Positions 6,902 to 13,514 of a DNA stretch of 14,805 nucleotides are shown piece after piece (the stretch's first letter is position 1; the number at the start of each line of letters is the position of its first letter). The stretch is from a bacterium. Lineage in GTDB: Bacteria; Eremiobacterota; Eremiobacteria; Baltobacterales; Baltobacteraceae. The notes beneath the pieces are model-generated. The model was given only the letters and a program-made list of their open reading frames with translations, did no database searches and was not told where the DNA came from. The position numbers and the translations under genes were made by a program. The stretch is from assembly GCA_021784715.1 (NCBI GenBank), contig JAJYHP010000159.1, positions 1-14,805 of the forward strand, in the 5' to 3' direction.

Positions 6902-7695
6902 CGGTGCAGGGTCGCAAGCGCGGGCAAGTGGATGCGTGCCTCGATGAAGAGCAGCCCTAATAACGTTCCCGCATAGGCGAGGCCGACGCGGATGCGCGCG
7001 GAGATCCCGATGCCGTCGGTCGTGGCGGCAAGCGCCGTGCGCCAGGATCCCGCGAGCCAGAAGATGCTGAAGAGCGCGATCAATGCAATCGGGAGGATCG
7101 GGAGCTGGGCGAGCACGGCGACGATGAGAAAGATCGGCAATGCGAGCAGGACGATCGGCGGCCAGACCGCCTGAATGATTCTGCCTCCGTCGAGCGGCAG
7201 CACCGGCGCCATATTGAAGAGATTGAGCAGCGCGCTGATATTTGCCGCGAGCATCCAGAAGGGATCGTGCGTCGCCAACCCGATCGCGAGAGCGGCGGCG
7301 GCGAGCCCCATGCCGGCGAGCGGTCCGGCGAGAGCGATATAGGCGCCGTCCTCTTCGGTCGCCGGTTTGCTTCCCGGCGTGAGTGCCCCGATGAAAGGAA
7401 GAAAGACCGGAGCCCCGACCGCAAGGCCGTAGCTGCGATAGGCGAGCACGTGCCCGAGTTCGTGGGCGAGGAGTACGAGTGCGAGGATGATGCCGAAACG
7501 CCATCCGAGGGTGAGCCCGTAGAGCCAGAGCGTTGCGAGAAAGCTGAGGCTCCCAAACAAAATCGGCATGTGGAAAAAGAGTAGGAGGAGCGCCTTAAAC
7601 TTTGCGACGAGCGCCGCGAGCGCGGCGAGCACGGCGGCCAGCCCCTTCGGCTTTTTCTTTTCCGGCTTTCCTGGGGACGGCTGCGGGGAATCCAT
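6898..7695 (-). CDS. Compact site-2 protease family (M50) intramembrane metalloprotease
   Basis: A 265-residue polytopic membrane protein of the M50/site-2 protease family, which cleaves substrates within or near the membrane. The zinc site is His78-Glu79-x-x-His82 (LLAHELGH) with the third ligand Asp169 in PVLPLDGGR (164-172), the standard M50 pair. Hydrophobic segments lie at about 36-60, 64-86, 115-140, 147-160, 180-212 and 235-252. The N-terminus is Pro/Lys-rich and cytoplasmic-looking (PEKKKPKG). There is no PDZ or CBS domain, so this is the short SpoIVFB/Rip-like minimal form. The ATG at 7695 has no clear Shine-Dalgarno. The gene is divergent from the synthase gene with 59 bases between them, and is translationally coupled to the downstream unknown gene. 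Candidate substrates such as an anti-sigma factor are not in the window. Confidence 0.93.
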   Translation of the reverse strand: MDSPQPSPGKPEKKKPKGLAAVLAALAALVAKFKALLLLFFHMPILFGSLSFLATLWLYGLTLGWRFGIILALVLLAHELGHVLAYRSYGLAVGAPVFLPFIGALTPGSKPATEEDGAYIALAGPLAGMGLAAAALAIGLATHDPFWMLAANISALLNLFNMAPVLPLDGGRIIQAVWPPIVLLALPIFLIVAVLAQLPILPIALIALFSIFWLAGSWRTALAATTDGIGISARIRVGLAYAGTLLGLLFIEARIHLPALATLHR

Positions 7696-7705
7696 GGGCG
7701 TTGAT

Positions 7706-7750
7706 GCTTCGACTGCGAAGAAGCCCCCCCTCGTACGTCGAAGCAGGGGA
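7706..7750 (+). promoter_or_regulatory. Leader with competing hairpins and a C7 tract facing the ribosome site
   Basis: In the 59-base gap before the synthase gene, GCTTCGAC (7706-7713) is perfectly complementary to GTCGAAGC (7737-7744). The same 5' arm can instead pair with CGAAG (7716-7720). A run of seven C (7724-7730) sits in the loop and could pair with the GGGG of the ribosome site AGGGGA (7745-7750). These pairings are partly exclusive, so the element could switch access to the start codon. It could equally be a DNA operator for the divergent promoters, or chance. No transcription start is known. Confidence 0.3.
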
Positions 7751-7754
7751 TGTC

Positions 7755-9173
7755 ATGAAATTTGAAGAGCCGATCGAACAACTGATCGCCGAGCCGACGC
7801 GCTTCACGCGAGACGTGCATTTCCCCGATCCTGCAGAGATTCGGCTCTACGACGAGACGCTGCGCGACGGCGAGCAGATGCCCGGCGTCTGCTATACACC
7901 GCAGCAGAAGTTGGAGATCGCAACCGCGCTTGCCGATATCGGCGTCCATATTATCAGCGTCGGCTTTCCCGCCGCATCCACGGGCGACCGGCGAACGCTC
8001 CAACTCGTCATGGAAGCGAAGCGGCGCGGAGAGCTTGGCGATGTCGAGATTCTCGTGATGTGTCGGAGCAACCGCAACGATATCGACGTCACCGTTGCTG
8101 CCCTGCGCGAGATCGGTGTCGCTCCGCGCGATGTGACGTTCTTCATCTTTTCCAGCGGTAGCGATCTCCATCTAAAGTATAAGGTCGGCAAAGTTATGTT
8201 GCGTTTTGCCGGCCGCGACGAATCGGAATGGTTAACGCTTCCGCTCTCGTTCTATCGCGAAGCGAACATCGAGTTGCAATGCGATGCCGTTCGCTACGCA
8301 CGCTCGCATGGCGTCGAACGGATCGAATTCGGCGGCGAGGACGGAAGCCGCGGCGATGTCGAGTACTTCATCGAATACTATAATCGCGTACTCGCCGCCG
8401 GCGGCACGCGCCCGGCATGGCCCGATACGGTCGGCTGCTTGACGCCCGAGGCGATGCGCGCGCACGGAACGCGGCTGATCGGCGGCCTTCCCAAGGGAAT
8501 CCCGGTCGTGGCGCACCTCCACAACGACTACGGACTGGGAACCATCAACGCGATCACGGCAACCGCGTGCGGATTTAAAGTGATCTCGCTGACCGCTAAC
8601 GGTTACGGCGAGCGTGCCGGCAACGTCAAGCTCCACGAATACGTGGTGGCGATGCGGCAATTATACGGCATAGAGATTCCGGGATTCAAATATCAGAAGT
8701 TGCGCGAGTTGGCGCGCTTTATGGAGCGCATGAGCGGCGTCCCGATGCAACAGCACGAGCCGATCATCGGTTCGCGCGTTTTCGCGCACGAATCGGGGAT
8801 TCACACGCACGGGATCATGATCGATCGCCGTATTTACGAAGCGGTTCCAAGCGAATTGGTTGGAGCGCACACGGAATTTCTTTTCGGCAAGCACTCCGGG
8901 GTCGCTCTGGTAGAACAGACGTTGCGCGAAAACGAAGACCGCCTCGCGGCGAGCGGAGTCGAGGTGACGAGCGCGCTCGCGCATGCGGTCACCGAGCAGG
9001 TAAAGCGGATTCGCGAGGAGCGCGCTGCCGGTAACACGGCTCGCCAGGCGATCGAACGGTACGAAGAGATCGCCGGCGGCTTGGCCCTCGATACCGAAGA
9101 TGTCGTCGATATTGCCCGAGCGATCGGCGCGCGCGGCGCTACCGCCGGGGCGGCGCCGTCACCGGGAAATTAA
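7755..9173 (+). CDS. 2-isopropylmalate/homocitrate/citramalate synthase-family enzyme (DRE-TIM metallolyase)
   Basis: A 472-residue enzyme that condenses acetyl-CoA (or a relative) with a 2-oxo acid. The barrel opens with YDETLRDGEQ (32-41), whose Asp38 is the expected metal ligand, followed by VGFPAAS (69-75). His254 and His256 of the HLHND motif are further metal ligands, and NGYGERAGN (282-290) is the family signature. HESGIHTHG (345-353) and FGKHSG (377-382) mark subdomain II. The C-terminal LeuA regulatory (leucine-sensing) domain is absent, so leucine inhibition of the usual kind is unlikely. The usual 'SxED' strand is GGED here (193-196). Which 2-oxo acid it uses cannot be told; isopropylmalate, homocitrate and citramalate synthase all remain possible, and no leuBCD, nif or lysine-pathway genes are adjacent. 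AGGGGA precedes the ATG. An upstream open frame from 7602 is Arg-rich and not real. Confidence 0.88.
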   Translation: MKFEEPIEQLIAEPTRFTRDVHFPDPAEIRLYDETLRDGEQMPGVCYTPQQKLEIATALADIGVHIISVGFPAASTGDRRTLQLVMEAKRRGELGDVEILVMCRSNRNDIDVTVAALREIGVAPRDVTFFIFSSGSDLHLKYKVGKVMLRFAGRDESEWLTLPLSFYREANIELQCDAVRYARSHGVERIEFGGEDGSRGDVEYFIEYYNRVLAAGGTRPAWPDTVGCLTPEAMRAHGTRLIGGLPKGIPVVAHLHNDYGLGTINAITATACGFKVISLTANGYGERAGNVKLHEYVVAMRQLYGIEIPGFKYQKLRELARFMERMSGVPMQQHEPIIGSRVFAHESGIHTHGIMIDRRIYEAVPSELVGAHTEFLFGKHSGVALVEQTLRENEDRLAASGVEVTSALAHAVTEQVKRIREERAAGNTARQAIERYEEIAGGLALDTEDVVDIARAIGARGATAGAAPSPGN

Positions 9174-9795
9174 ACGACCGTTTCGGATAGGGTTCGCGCG
9201 CCAGCGTAAAGTGCCACCATTCGGTCGGGTCGGCTTTGAACCCGTAGCGTTCCATGATCGTTGCGAGGAACGTGCGATTAGCGCGCGCTTGCGTGGGGAC
9301 CGGGGCATCGCCGCGCGAGAGCGGATCGAAGAAGTCATACGGAGTTCCCATCGCTAGGCCGTCGATGGTGAGATCGACGGTGCTGCCGCGGCTATGCGCG
9401 GAGTTTTCGGCGAGATATCCGCGCTGGAAAAGTTCGCTTTTCCGAACGTTGGGAAAGTAGCGTGCCTTCGCGGCGAGCTCGCTCGGGCGCTTGCTCCAGG
9501 CCACGAAAGCACGAACCGCACGTTCGGGGCGATAGCAATCGAAGACGCGCAGCGTGAGGTAGTGCTCGAGCAGCATGCGCTCGACCCGTGCGAGCGCCTT
9601 CGCCGCAGGCAATGTCAGAATGCAATCCGGGGCGTTGTAGCCGGGAACGCGCGCGCCGGTAAAATTATCCGGCGTTGCGTAGCGAATATCCTGACGGATT
9701 TCGGGAGCGAACGAGGCGAGGTAGGTAAAGCCGCTGGGAAGCGCGGCAACGAGCGAGGCGAGCGCGAGCAACGTCGCTTGGAGAATCGCGATCAC
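9139..9795 (-). CDS. Exported D-alanyl-D-alanine dipeptidase (VanX/DdpX type, M15D)
   Basis: A 218-residue zinc dipeptidase that hydrolyses D-Ala-D-Ala, used in peptidoglycan dipeptide salvage or, in van clusters, glycopeptide resistance. Zinc ligands are His134 and Asp141 (SAHSRGSTVDLTI) and His195, with catalytic Glu192 (EWWHF). Arg89 (FDCYRP) fits the VanX transition-state arginine. The spacings His-7-Asp and Glu-3-His match VanX. Residues 1-20 (MIAILQATLLALASLVAALP) form a signal peptide, so it acts outside the cytoplasm, unlike cytoplasmic VanX. The GTG start overlaps the TPR gene stop by 4 bases. Its 3' end overlaps the synthase gene by 35 bases, tail to tail. No vanA, vanH or vanRS genes are nearby, so cell-wall salvage or remodelling is the likelier role. 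Confidence 0.92.
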   Translation of the reverse strand: MIAILQATLLALASLVAALPSGFTYLASFAPEIRQDIRYATPDNFTGARVPGYNAPDCILTLPAAKALARVERMLLEHYLTLRVFDCYRPERAVRAFVAWSKRPSELAAKARYFPNVRKSELFQRGYLAENSAHSRGSTVDLTIDGLAMGTPYDFFDPLSRGDAPVPTQARANRTFLATIMERYGFKADPTEWWHFTLAREPYPKRSFNFPVTAPPRR

Positions 9796-10220
9796 TCCTT
9801 CGCGGCCTGCGCGAGACCGATGCGCGCCTGTTCGAGACCGGTCTTCGCCGCGACGTTGCCCTTATTGATGACCAGCGCGCGTTCGTAGTATGGAATCGCG
9901 CGGGCGAATTGCGAGGATGCGAGATAGAGATCTCCGAGTTGCGTGAGCGCAACGCCGTCGTGCGGATCTTTCGCAATGCGTGCCTTGAGCTGCGAAACCT
10001 GCAGCATCACCGCCGGCGGCGGCCCGCCCTGAACGGAGGCCGCGCTGCCTGCGTTACGCTGCATCGACGGGCCGCCCGTCCCGAAGACCGATCCGCGCAC
10101 GTCGAAGCCTTTGATGATGAAATCGCCGGTGACGAGTAACAAGATCGCGGCGAAGGCGACGAACAGGCCGATGGCCAGCGGCGCGGGGAGCCCGCGCTTG
10201 GGGGATGGTGGAGCTTGCAT
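9792..10220 (-). CDS. Membrane-anchored TPR-repeat protein
   Basis: A 142-residue protein with one N-terminal membrane anchor (about residues 12-31, PAPLAIGLFVAFAAILLLV) and a Gly/Ser/Pro-rich linker (about 42-70). A C-terminal tetratricopeptide region (about 73-138) follows, with a clear TPR in GVALTQLGDLYLASSQFARA then IPYYERALVIN and part of a second repeat. TPRs usually mediate protein-protein contacts; topology suggests the repeats lie in the periplasm. The ATG at 10220 (MQAPPSPKRG) is preferred over a GTG at 10259, which would add 13 Arg-rich residues; neither has a good Shine-Dalgarno. The stop overlaps the start of the dipeptidase gene by 4 bases, so the two are probably made together and may act together at the cell wall. 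It is divergent from the SprT-like gene, 75 bases apart. Confidence 0.8.
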   Translation of the reverse strand: MQAPPSPKRGLPAPLAIGLFVAFAAILLLVTGDFIIKGFDVRGSVFGTGGPSMQRNAGSAASVQGGPPPAVMLQVSQLKARIAKDPHDGVALTQLGDLYLASSQFARAIPYYERALVINKGNVAAKTGLEQARIGLAQAAKE

Positions 10221-10295
10221 GGAGCCATCGTTCGACCGCCGCGGGCGTGGAACCCGCACGGAACGAGCACGCGCGACGGCGAAATAGCGGCGGCA

Positions 10296-10865
10296 ATGAG
10301 CGCTCCCTTGCCGACCGAAGCCGATCTACAAATGCTCTTCGCGCGACTCAATCTCGCACATTTCGACGGCGAGATCGGCGCGTGTTCGATCGCCTACAAC
10401 GAGCGTTTTTCAAATTGCGCCGGGCGGACGACCTATCGCGTTCCCGCGCTGATCGAACTCTCGCCCAAGCATTTCCGACGCTATCCTGCGGCGCTCGAAG
10501 AGACGCTCGTGCACGAGATGATCCACGTGTGGTGCTTCCAACGCTTCGGCGAGACCGGGCACGGCACGCACTTTCGTCGCAAGATGAAGCAGTGCGGCAT
10601 CACCTCGATCCATCACGATCTCGGCACGGTCCGCCCGCTCCAGGAGGCGAGCACCCGATATATCTTCCGCTGCGAGCACTGCGGCATGGAGGCCCTCCGT
10701 CGCCGCCTACCGCGACGCTCGATGACCTGCGGCCGTTGCAACCCGCGCCGCCACGACGCTCGCTTTCCGCTGACGGTTTACGAGGTGGTCGAGATGCGGG
10801 TTCTGGGCGAGGTCGGCACGATCGCTCCAAAACGAGCGGCATCTCGGGCATCCCGAGCGACCTAA
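10296..10865 (+). CDS. SprT-like zinc metalloprotease-domain protein with zinc ribbon
   Basis: A 189-residue SprT/Spartan-like protein. The active site is His73-Glu74-x-x-His77 ([10 protein letters not shown]), with a third likely ligand at His89 in ETGHGTHF (86-93). A zinc ribbon follows: Cys126-x2-Cys129 (RCEHCG) and Cys145-x2-Cys148 (TCGRCN). The C-terminus is basic. Eukaryotic Spartan degrades DNA-protein crosslinks, but the bacterial role is not established. Start: the ATG at 10296 ([12 protein letters not shown]) is chosen; the longer frame from 10215 adds 27 unlikely residues and would overlap the divergent TPR gene. No clear Shine-Dalgarno is visible. Its stop is 43 bases before fumC on the same strand, with a GC hairpin between them. 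Confidence 0.88.
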   Translation: MSAPLPTEADLQMLFARLNLAHFDGEIGACSIAYNERFSNCAGRTTYRVPALIELSPKHFRRYPAALEETLVHEMIHVWCFQRFGETGHGTHFRRKMKQCGITSIHHDLGTVRPLQEASTRYIFRCEHCGMEALRRRLPRRSMTCGRCNPRRHDARFPLTVYEVVEMRVLGEVGTIAPKRAASRASRAT

Positions 10866-10879
10866 GTCCAGGCGGTCCG

Positions 10880-10907
10880 GCCCCGCTTCGCGCAAAGATA
10901 GCGGGGC
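10880..10907 (+). promoter_or_regulatory. GC hairpin covering the region just before the fumC start
   Basis: GCCCCGC (10880-10886) pairs perfectly with GCGGGGC (10901-10907), loop 14 bases; the second arm ends 1 base before the fumC ATG at 10909 and contains the only Shine-Dalgarno-like sequence (GCGGGG). It could hide the fumC ribosome site, or end transcription from the SprT-like gene, though no T-run follows. Pairing is seen; role is inferred. Confidence 0.35.
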
Positions 10908-10908
10908 T

Positions 10909-12342
10909 ATGACGACCACCAACACCGCCTCCAACGGCGCGCTTCAGTCGCGCAAAGAGACCGACTCCATGGGTGCCATCGATGTGCCCGCCGACAAATA
11001 CTACGGCGCGCAATCGGCGCGCTCGCTCATTCACTTCGAGATCGGCGAGGGTAGCTGGCCCCGCGACGTGATGCCCAAGCAGGTTATCGTTGCGATGGCG
11101 CAGCTGAAGAAAGCTGCCGCTTTGGTCAATCACGACCTCGGAAAGCTCGATGCCGAGAAGACGAAGCTGATCGTCGCTGCAGCCGACGAAGTCATCGCCG
11201 GAAAACTCGACGCGCACTTCCCGTTGCGGATTTGGCAGACCGGTTCGGGCACGCAGACCAACATGAACGTCAACGAAGTGATCTCCAACCGTGCGATCGA
11301 GATCGCCGGCGGCGAGATGGGCAGCAAGAAGCCGATCCATCCCAACGATCACGTCAACATGTCTCAGTCGAGCAACGACACCTTCCCGACGGCGATGCAT
11401 ATGGCCGCAGCTGAAGCGATGGTCGCGATGCTACCGGCCGTGCAGAAACTCCGCGACGCGCTCGACGTGAAAGCGAAAGCCTGGAAAGATATCGTGAAGG
11501 TCGGACGCACGCATTTGCAGGATGCGACGCCGCTGACGCTCGGACAGGAGTTCTCCGGTTACGTTACCCAGCTCGACCGCGCGATGGTTGCGTGCCGCGA
11601 AGCGCTCGATCATCTCTACGATCTCGCGATCGGCGGGACGGCGGTCGGCACCGGCCTCAACGCGCACCCCGAGTTTGCGAATCGCGCGGCGGCGAAACTT
11701 GCGGAGCTCACGAAGCTGCCGTTCCGCTCGCATCCGAACAAATTCACCGCGCTCGCCTCGCATGACGACTTCGTCTTCGCCTCGGGCGCGCTCAAAATGC
11801 TCGGCGCGGCGCTGATGAAGATCGCCAACGACGTGCGTTGGCTCGGTTCCGGTCCGCGCGCCGGGATCGGCGAACTCGTTCTCCCCGAGAACGAGCCCGG
11901 TAGCTCGATCATGCCGGGGAAAGTGAACCCGACGCAATCGGAAGCGATGACGATGGTCTGCGTTCAGGTCTTCGGCAACGACGTCGCCATCACGATGGGG
12001 GCGAGCCAAGGGAACTTCGAGCTCAACGTCTTCAACCCGGTGATGATCGCGAACTTCTTACACAGCACGACGTTGCTCCGCGACGCCTGCACGATGTTCC
12101 GCGAACACTGCATCGAGGGGCTCCAAGCCAACGAGCCGGTAATCGCGAAATATCTCGCCGAATCGTTGATGACGGTCACCGCCCTCTCGCCGAAGATCGG
12201 CTACGACAAAGCCGCCGAGATCGCGAAGAAAGCCCACCACGACGGCGCGACGCTCAAAGAGACCGCGCTTAAACTCGGTTACGTCACCGCCGACGAGTTC
12301 GACAAGATCGTCGTACCCAAAGAGATGACCTACCCGAAATAA
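10909..12342 (+). CDS. fumC: Fumarate hydratase, class II
   Basis: A 477-residue fumarase that interconverts fumarate and malate in the TCA cycle, cytoplasmic and expected to be a homotetramer without an iron-sulfur cluster. Signatures are in order: [20 protein letters not shown] (19-38), [14 protein letters not shown] (111-124), [11 protein letters not shown] (154-164), [16 protein letters not shown] (199-214, with active-site His202) and [11 protein letters not shown] (331-341, with the catalytic-loop serine). The last is the lyase-family signature. The N-terminus is about 10 residues longer than E. coli FumC. These motifs separate it from aspartase and argininosuccinate lyase, and [17 protein letters not shown] matches fumarase well. 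Its translation may be limited by the hairpin at 10880-10907. A strong hairpin at 12370-12391 ends the unit. No other TCA gene is adjacent. Confidence 0.96.
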   Translation: MTTTNTASNGALQSRKETDSMGAIDVPADKYYGAQSARSLIHFEIGEGSWPRDVMPKQVIVAMAQLKKAAALVNHDLGKLDAEKTKLIVAAADEVIAGKLDAHFPLRIWQTGSGTQTNMNVNEVISNRAIEIAGGEMGSKKPIHPNDHVNMSQSSNDTFPTAMHMAAAEAMVAMLPAVQKLRDALDVKAKAWKDIVKVGRTHLQDATPLTLGQEFSGYVTQLDRAMVACREALDHLYDLAIGGTAVGTGLNAHPEFANRAAAKLAELTKLPFRSHPNKFTALASHDDFVFASGALKMLGAALMKIANDVRWLGSGPRAGIGELVLPENEPGSSIMPGKVNPTQSEAMTMVCVQVFGNDVAITMGASQGNFELNVFNPVMIANFLHSTTLLRDACTMFREHCIEGLQANEPVIAKYLAESLMTVTALSPKIGYDKAAEIAKKAHHDGATLKETALKLGYVTADEFDKIVVPKEMTYPK

Positions 12343-12369
12343 CGCCGCTCTTGCGGTAAACGAACGAAT

Positions 12370-12391
12370 GGCCGAGCAGCGATGCTCGGCC
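12370..12391 (+). terminator. Intrinsic-type hairpin after fumC, possibly bidirectional
   Basis: GGCCGAGCA and TGCTCGGCC form a perfect 9-bp stem with a GCGA (GNRA-type) tetraloop, 27 bases after the fumC stop. GCGCTTGTTGG follows, a weak T-rich tail. On the minus strand the downstream tail is ATTCGTTCGTTTACC, also T-rich, so the element probably serves both convergent genes. A 12-base perfect palindrome CGAGGCGCCTCG follows at 12405-12416. Confidence 0.75.
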
Positions 12392-12425
12392 GCGCTTGTT
12401 GGTACGAGGCGCCTCGCGATAGCTT

Positions 12426-13514
12426 TTACTGTACGATGCCGTCTATTTTGTAGGCAAGTCGCGCTGCGTTTTCCGGCGAGATGCCGAAGGTTCTTACGAG
12501 GAGCTCCGAATCGGCGAGCGAGAGCGTCGTTCCCATCGCCCGAAGCTCCCAGCGATCGTGTCGCAGTTGGAGGAGCGCTTCGCCGCCCGTCTTGCCGTTG
12601 CCGTAATAGAGAAGCGCGTTCGTACCGGCGATCGCGACTGCACGAACGGCGGCTTTGGGAGGAGCGCCGGCGGCCTTTGCAAAGCGGTTCAAAAAAGCCG
12701 TCGTCGCCGAACGTTCGCGTTCGAGGCAGCGACGTTTCGGAACGCAGAGATCCGAATAGGTTGCTGCTTCACGCTGCTTCATGGCGTTAACGAGCCTGCG
12801 CGCCACGCTCATGGGAATGCGAAAACTCTCGGAAAGCCACCCAACGGAGTTCATGCTTCCGCCGCCCATAGCAAGAATCTTCCAATGCGACCCCTCATAT
12901 CGAAGCATCGCTTCACCACCACCCTCGCCCTCCGTGTAATCGGCGAGCGCGAGGTTCCCATCGCGAACGATCGGAGCGACGACCGGCGCGAGGCCGAAGT
13001 TGCTGCGATACATGGCGTCGTGAACGACCGCAAAGGCGATCGCCTGCGTCGTGCTATGACACGTACCATCTTGATTGCAACCCTGAAGGCTCAAGCCGAT
13101 CCGAGCGGCATCCATCAACGTACGAGCGCTCGTCGGCGCGAGGCCCGGAACAAGATGGGTAAGGGTGTCGGCTGAATAACCGATGGGAAGTCGGCGGTAG
13201 AACGCCCAGCGCCCGTCGCGCTCGCGCGCAACGAACGTGCCTTCGCCGCTCGCCCAATGATTTTCGATTGATTGACGCGTCGACGGCGTATACCATTCGA
13301 CGATGGCAAAGGGTTTCACGATGGCGATCGTGTCGATGTCGATCGTTTGCGAGGGGAATCGCGATGCAAGATGATGCACGATGCGTATGAGCGCGTCGAT
13401 ATCGTGGAGCCTGGCCGATTGATGTGAGGGGGCGGCAGTCGCCGACCGAACATCGACGAGGCAGAGTACGATTGCGGCTGCTACAGCGATTCCTTGCCGA
13501 ATGTGACGTCTCAT
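12426..13514 (-). CDS. Exported three-repeat protein of unknown function, coupled to an MFS exporter
   Basis: A 362-residue protein I do not recognise. Residues 1-28 form a signal peptide (hydrophobic IAVAAAIVLCLV, then ATAA|PS). The mature part appears to be three related units, at about 58-137, 177-246 and 287-358. Each has a strand pair with Gly-Glu and Arg/His-Trp (GEGTFVARERDGRWAF; GGEAMLRYEGSHWKILAMG; GGEALLQLRHDRWELRAMG), then a helical end with Ala-Arg (APTSARTLMDA; IPMSVARRLVNAM; ISPENAARLAYKI). Each of the two linkers holds one CX5C pair, Cys146/Cys152 and Cys257/Cys263, likely disulfides after export. The ATG at 13514 overlaps the MFS stop by 4 bases (ATGA). The longer open frame to 13718 is only Arg-rich antisense. 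A periplasmic partner of the exporter is possible but unproven. Confidence 0.8.
   Translation of the reverse strand: MRRHIRQGIAVAAAIVLCLVDVRSATAAPSHQSARLHDIDALIRIVHHLASRFPSQTIDIDTIAIVKPFAIVEWYTPSTRQSIENHWASGEGTFVARERDGRWAFYRRLPIGYSADTLTHLVPGLAPTSARTLMDAARIGLSLQGCNQDGTCHSTTQAIAFAVVHDAMYRSNFGLAPVVAPIVRDGNLALADYTEGEGGGEAMLRYEGSHWKILAMGGGSMNSVGWLSESFRIPMSVARRLVNAMKQREAATYSDLCVPKRRCLERERSATTAFLNRFAKAAGAPPKAAVRAVAIAGTNALLYYGNGKTGGEALLQLRHDRWELRAMGTTLSLADSELLVRTFGISPENAARLAYKIDGIVQ

Noticed and set aside
7602..7754. Upstream extension of the synthase gene
   Set aside because: The added 51 residues are Arg/Ala/Pro-rich, overlap the M50 gene on the other strand, and the ATG at 7755 has its own AGGGGA ribosome site.
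9139..9795. Glycopeptide resistance cluster
   Set aside because: Only the VanX-like dipeptidase is present; no VanH, D-Ala-D-Lac ligase or VanRS genes are nearby, and this dipeptidase has a signal peptide.
10241..10257. tRNA T-arm-like hairpin GCGGG/CCCGC with a 7-base loop
   Set aside because: No acceptor, anticodon or D arm surrounds it; it lies in the short gap between divergent genes and is probably chance.
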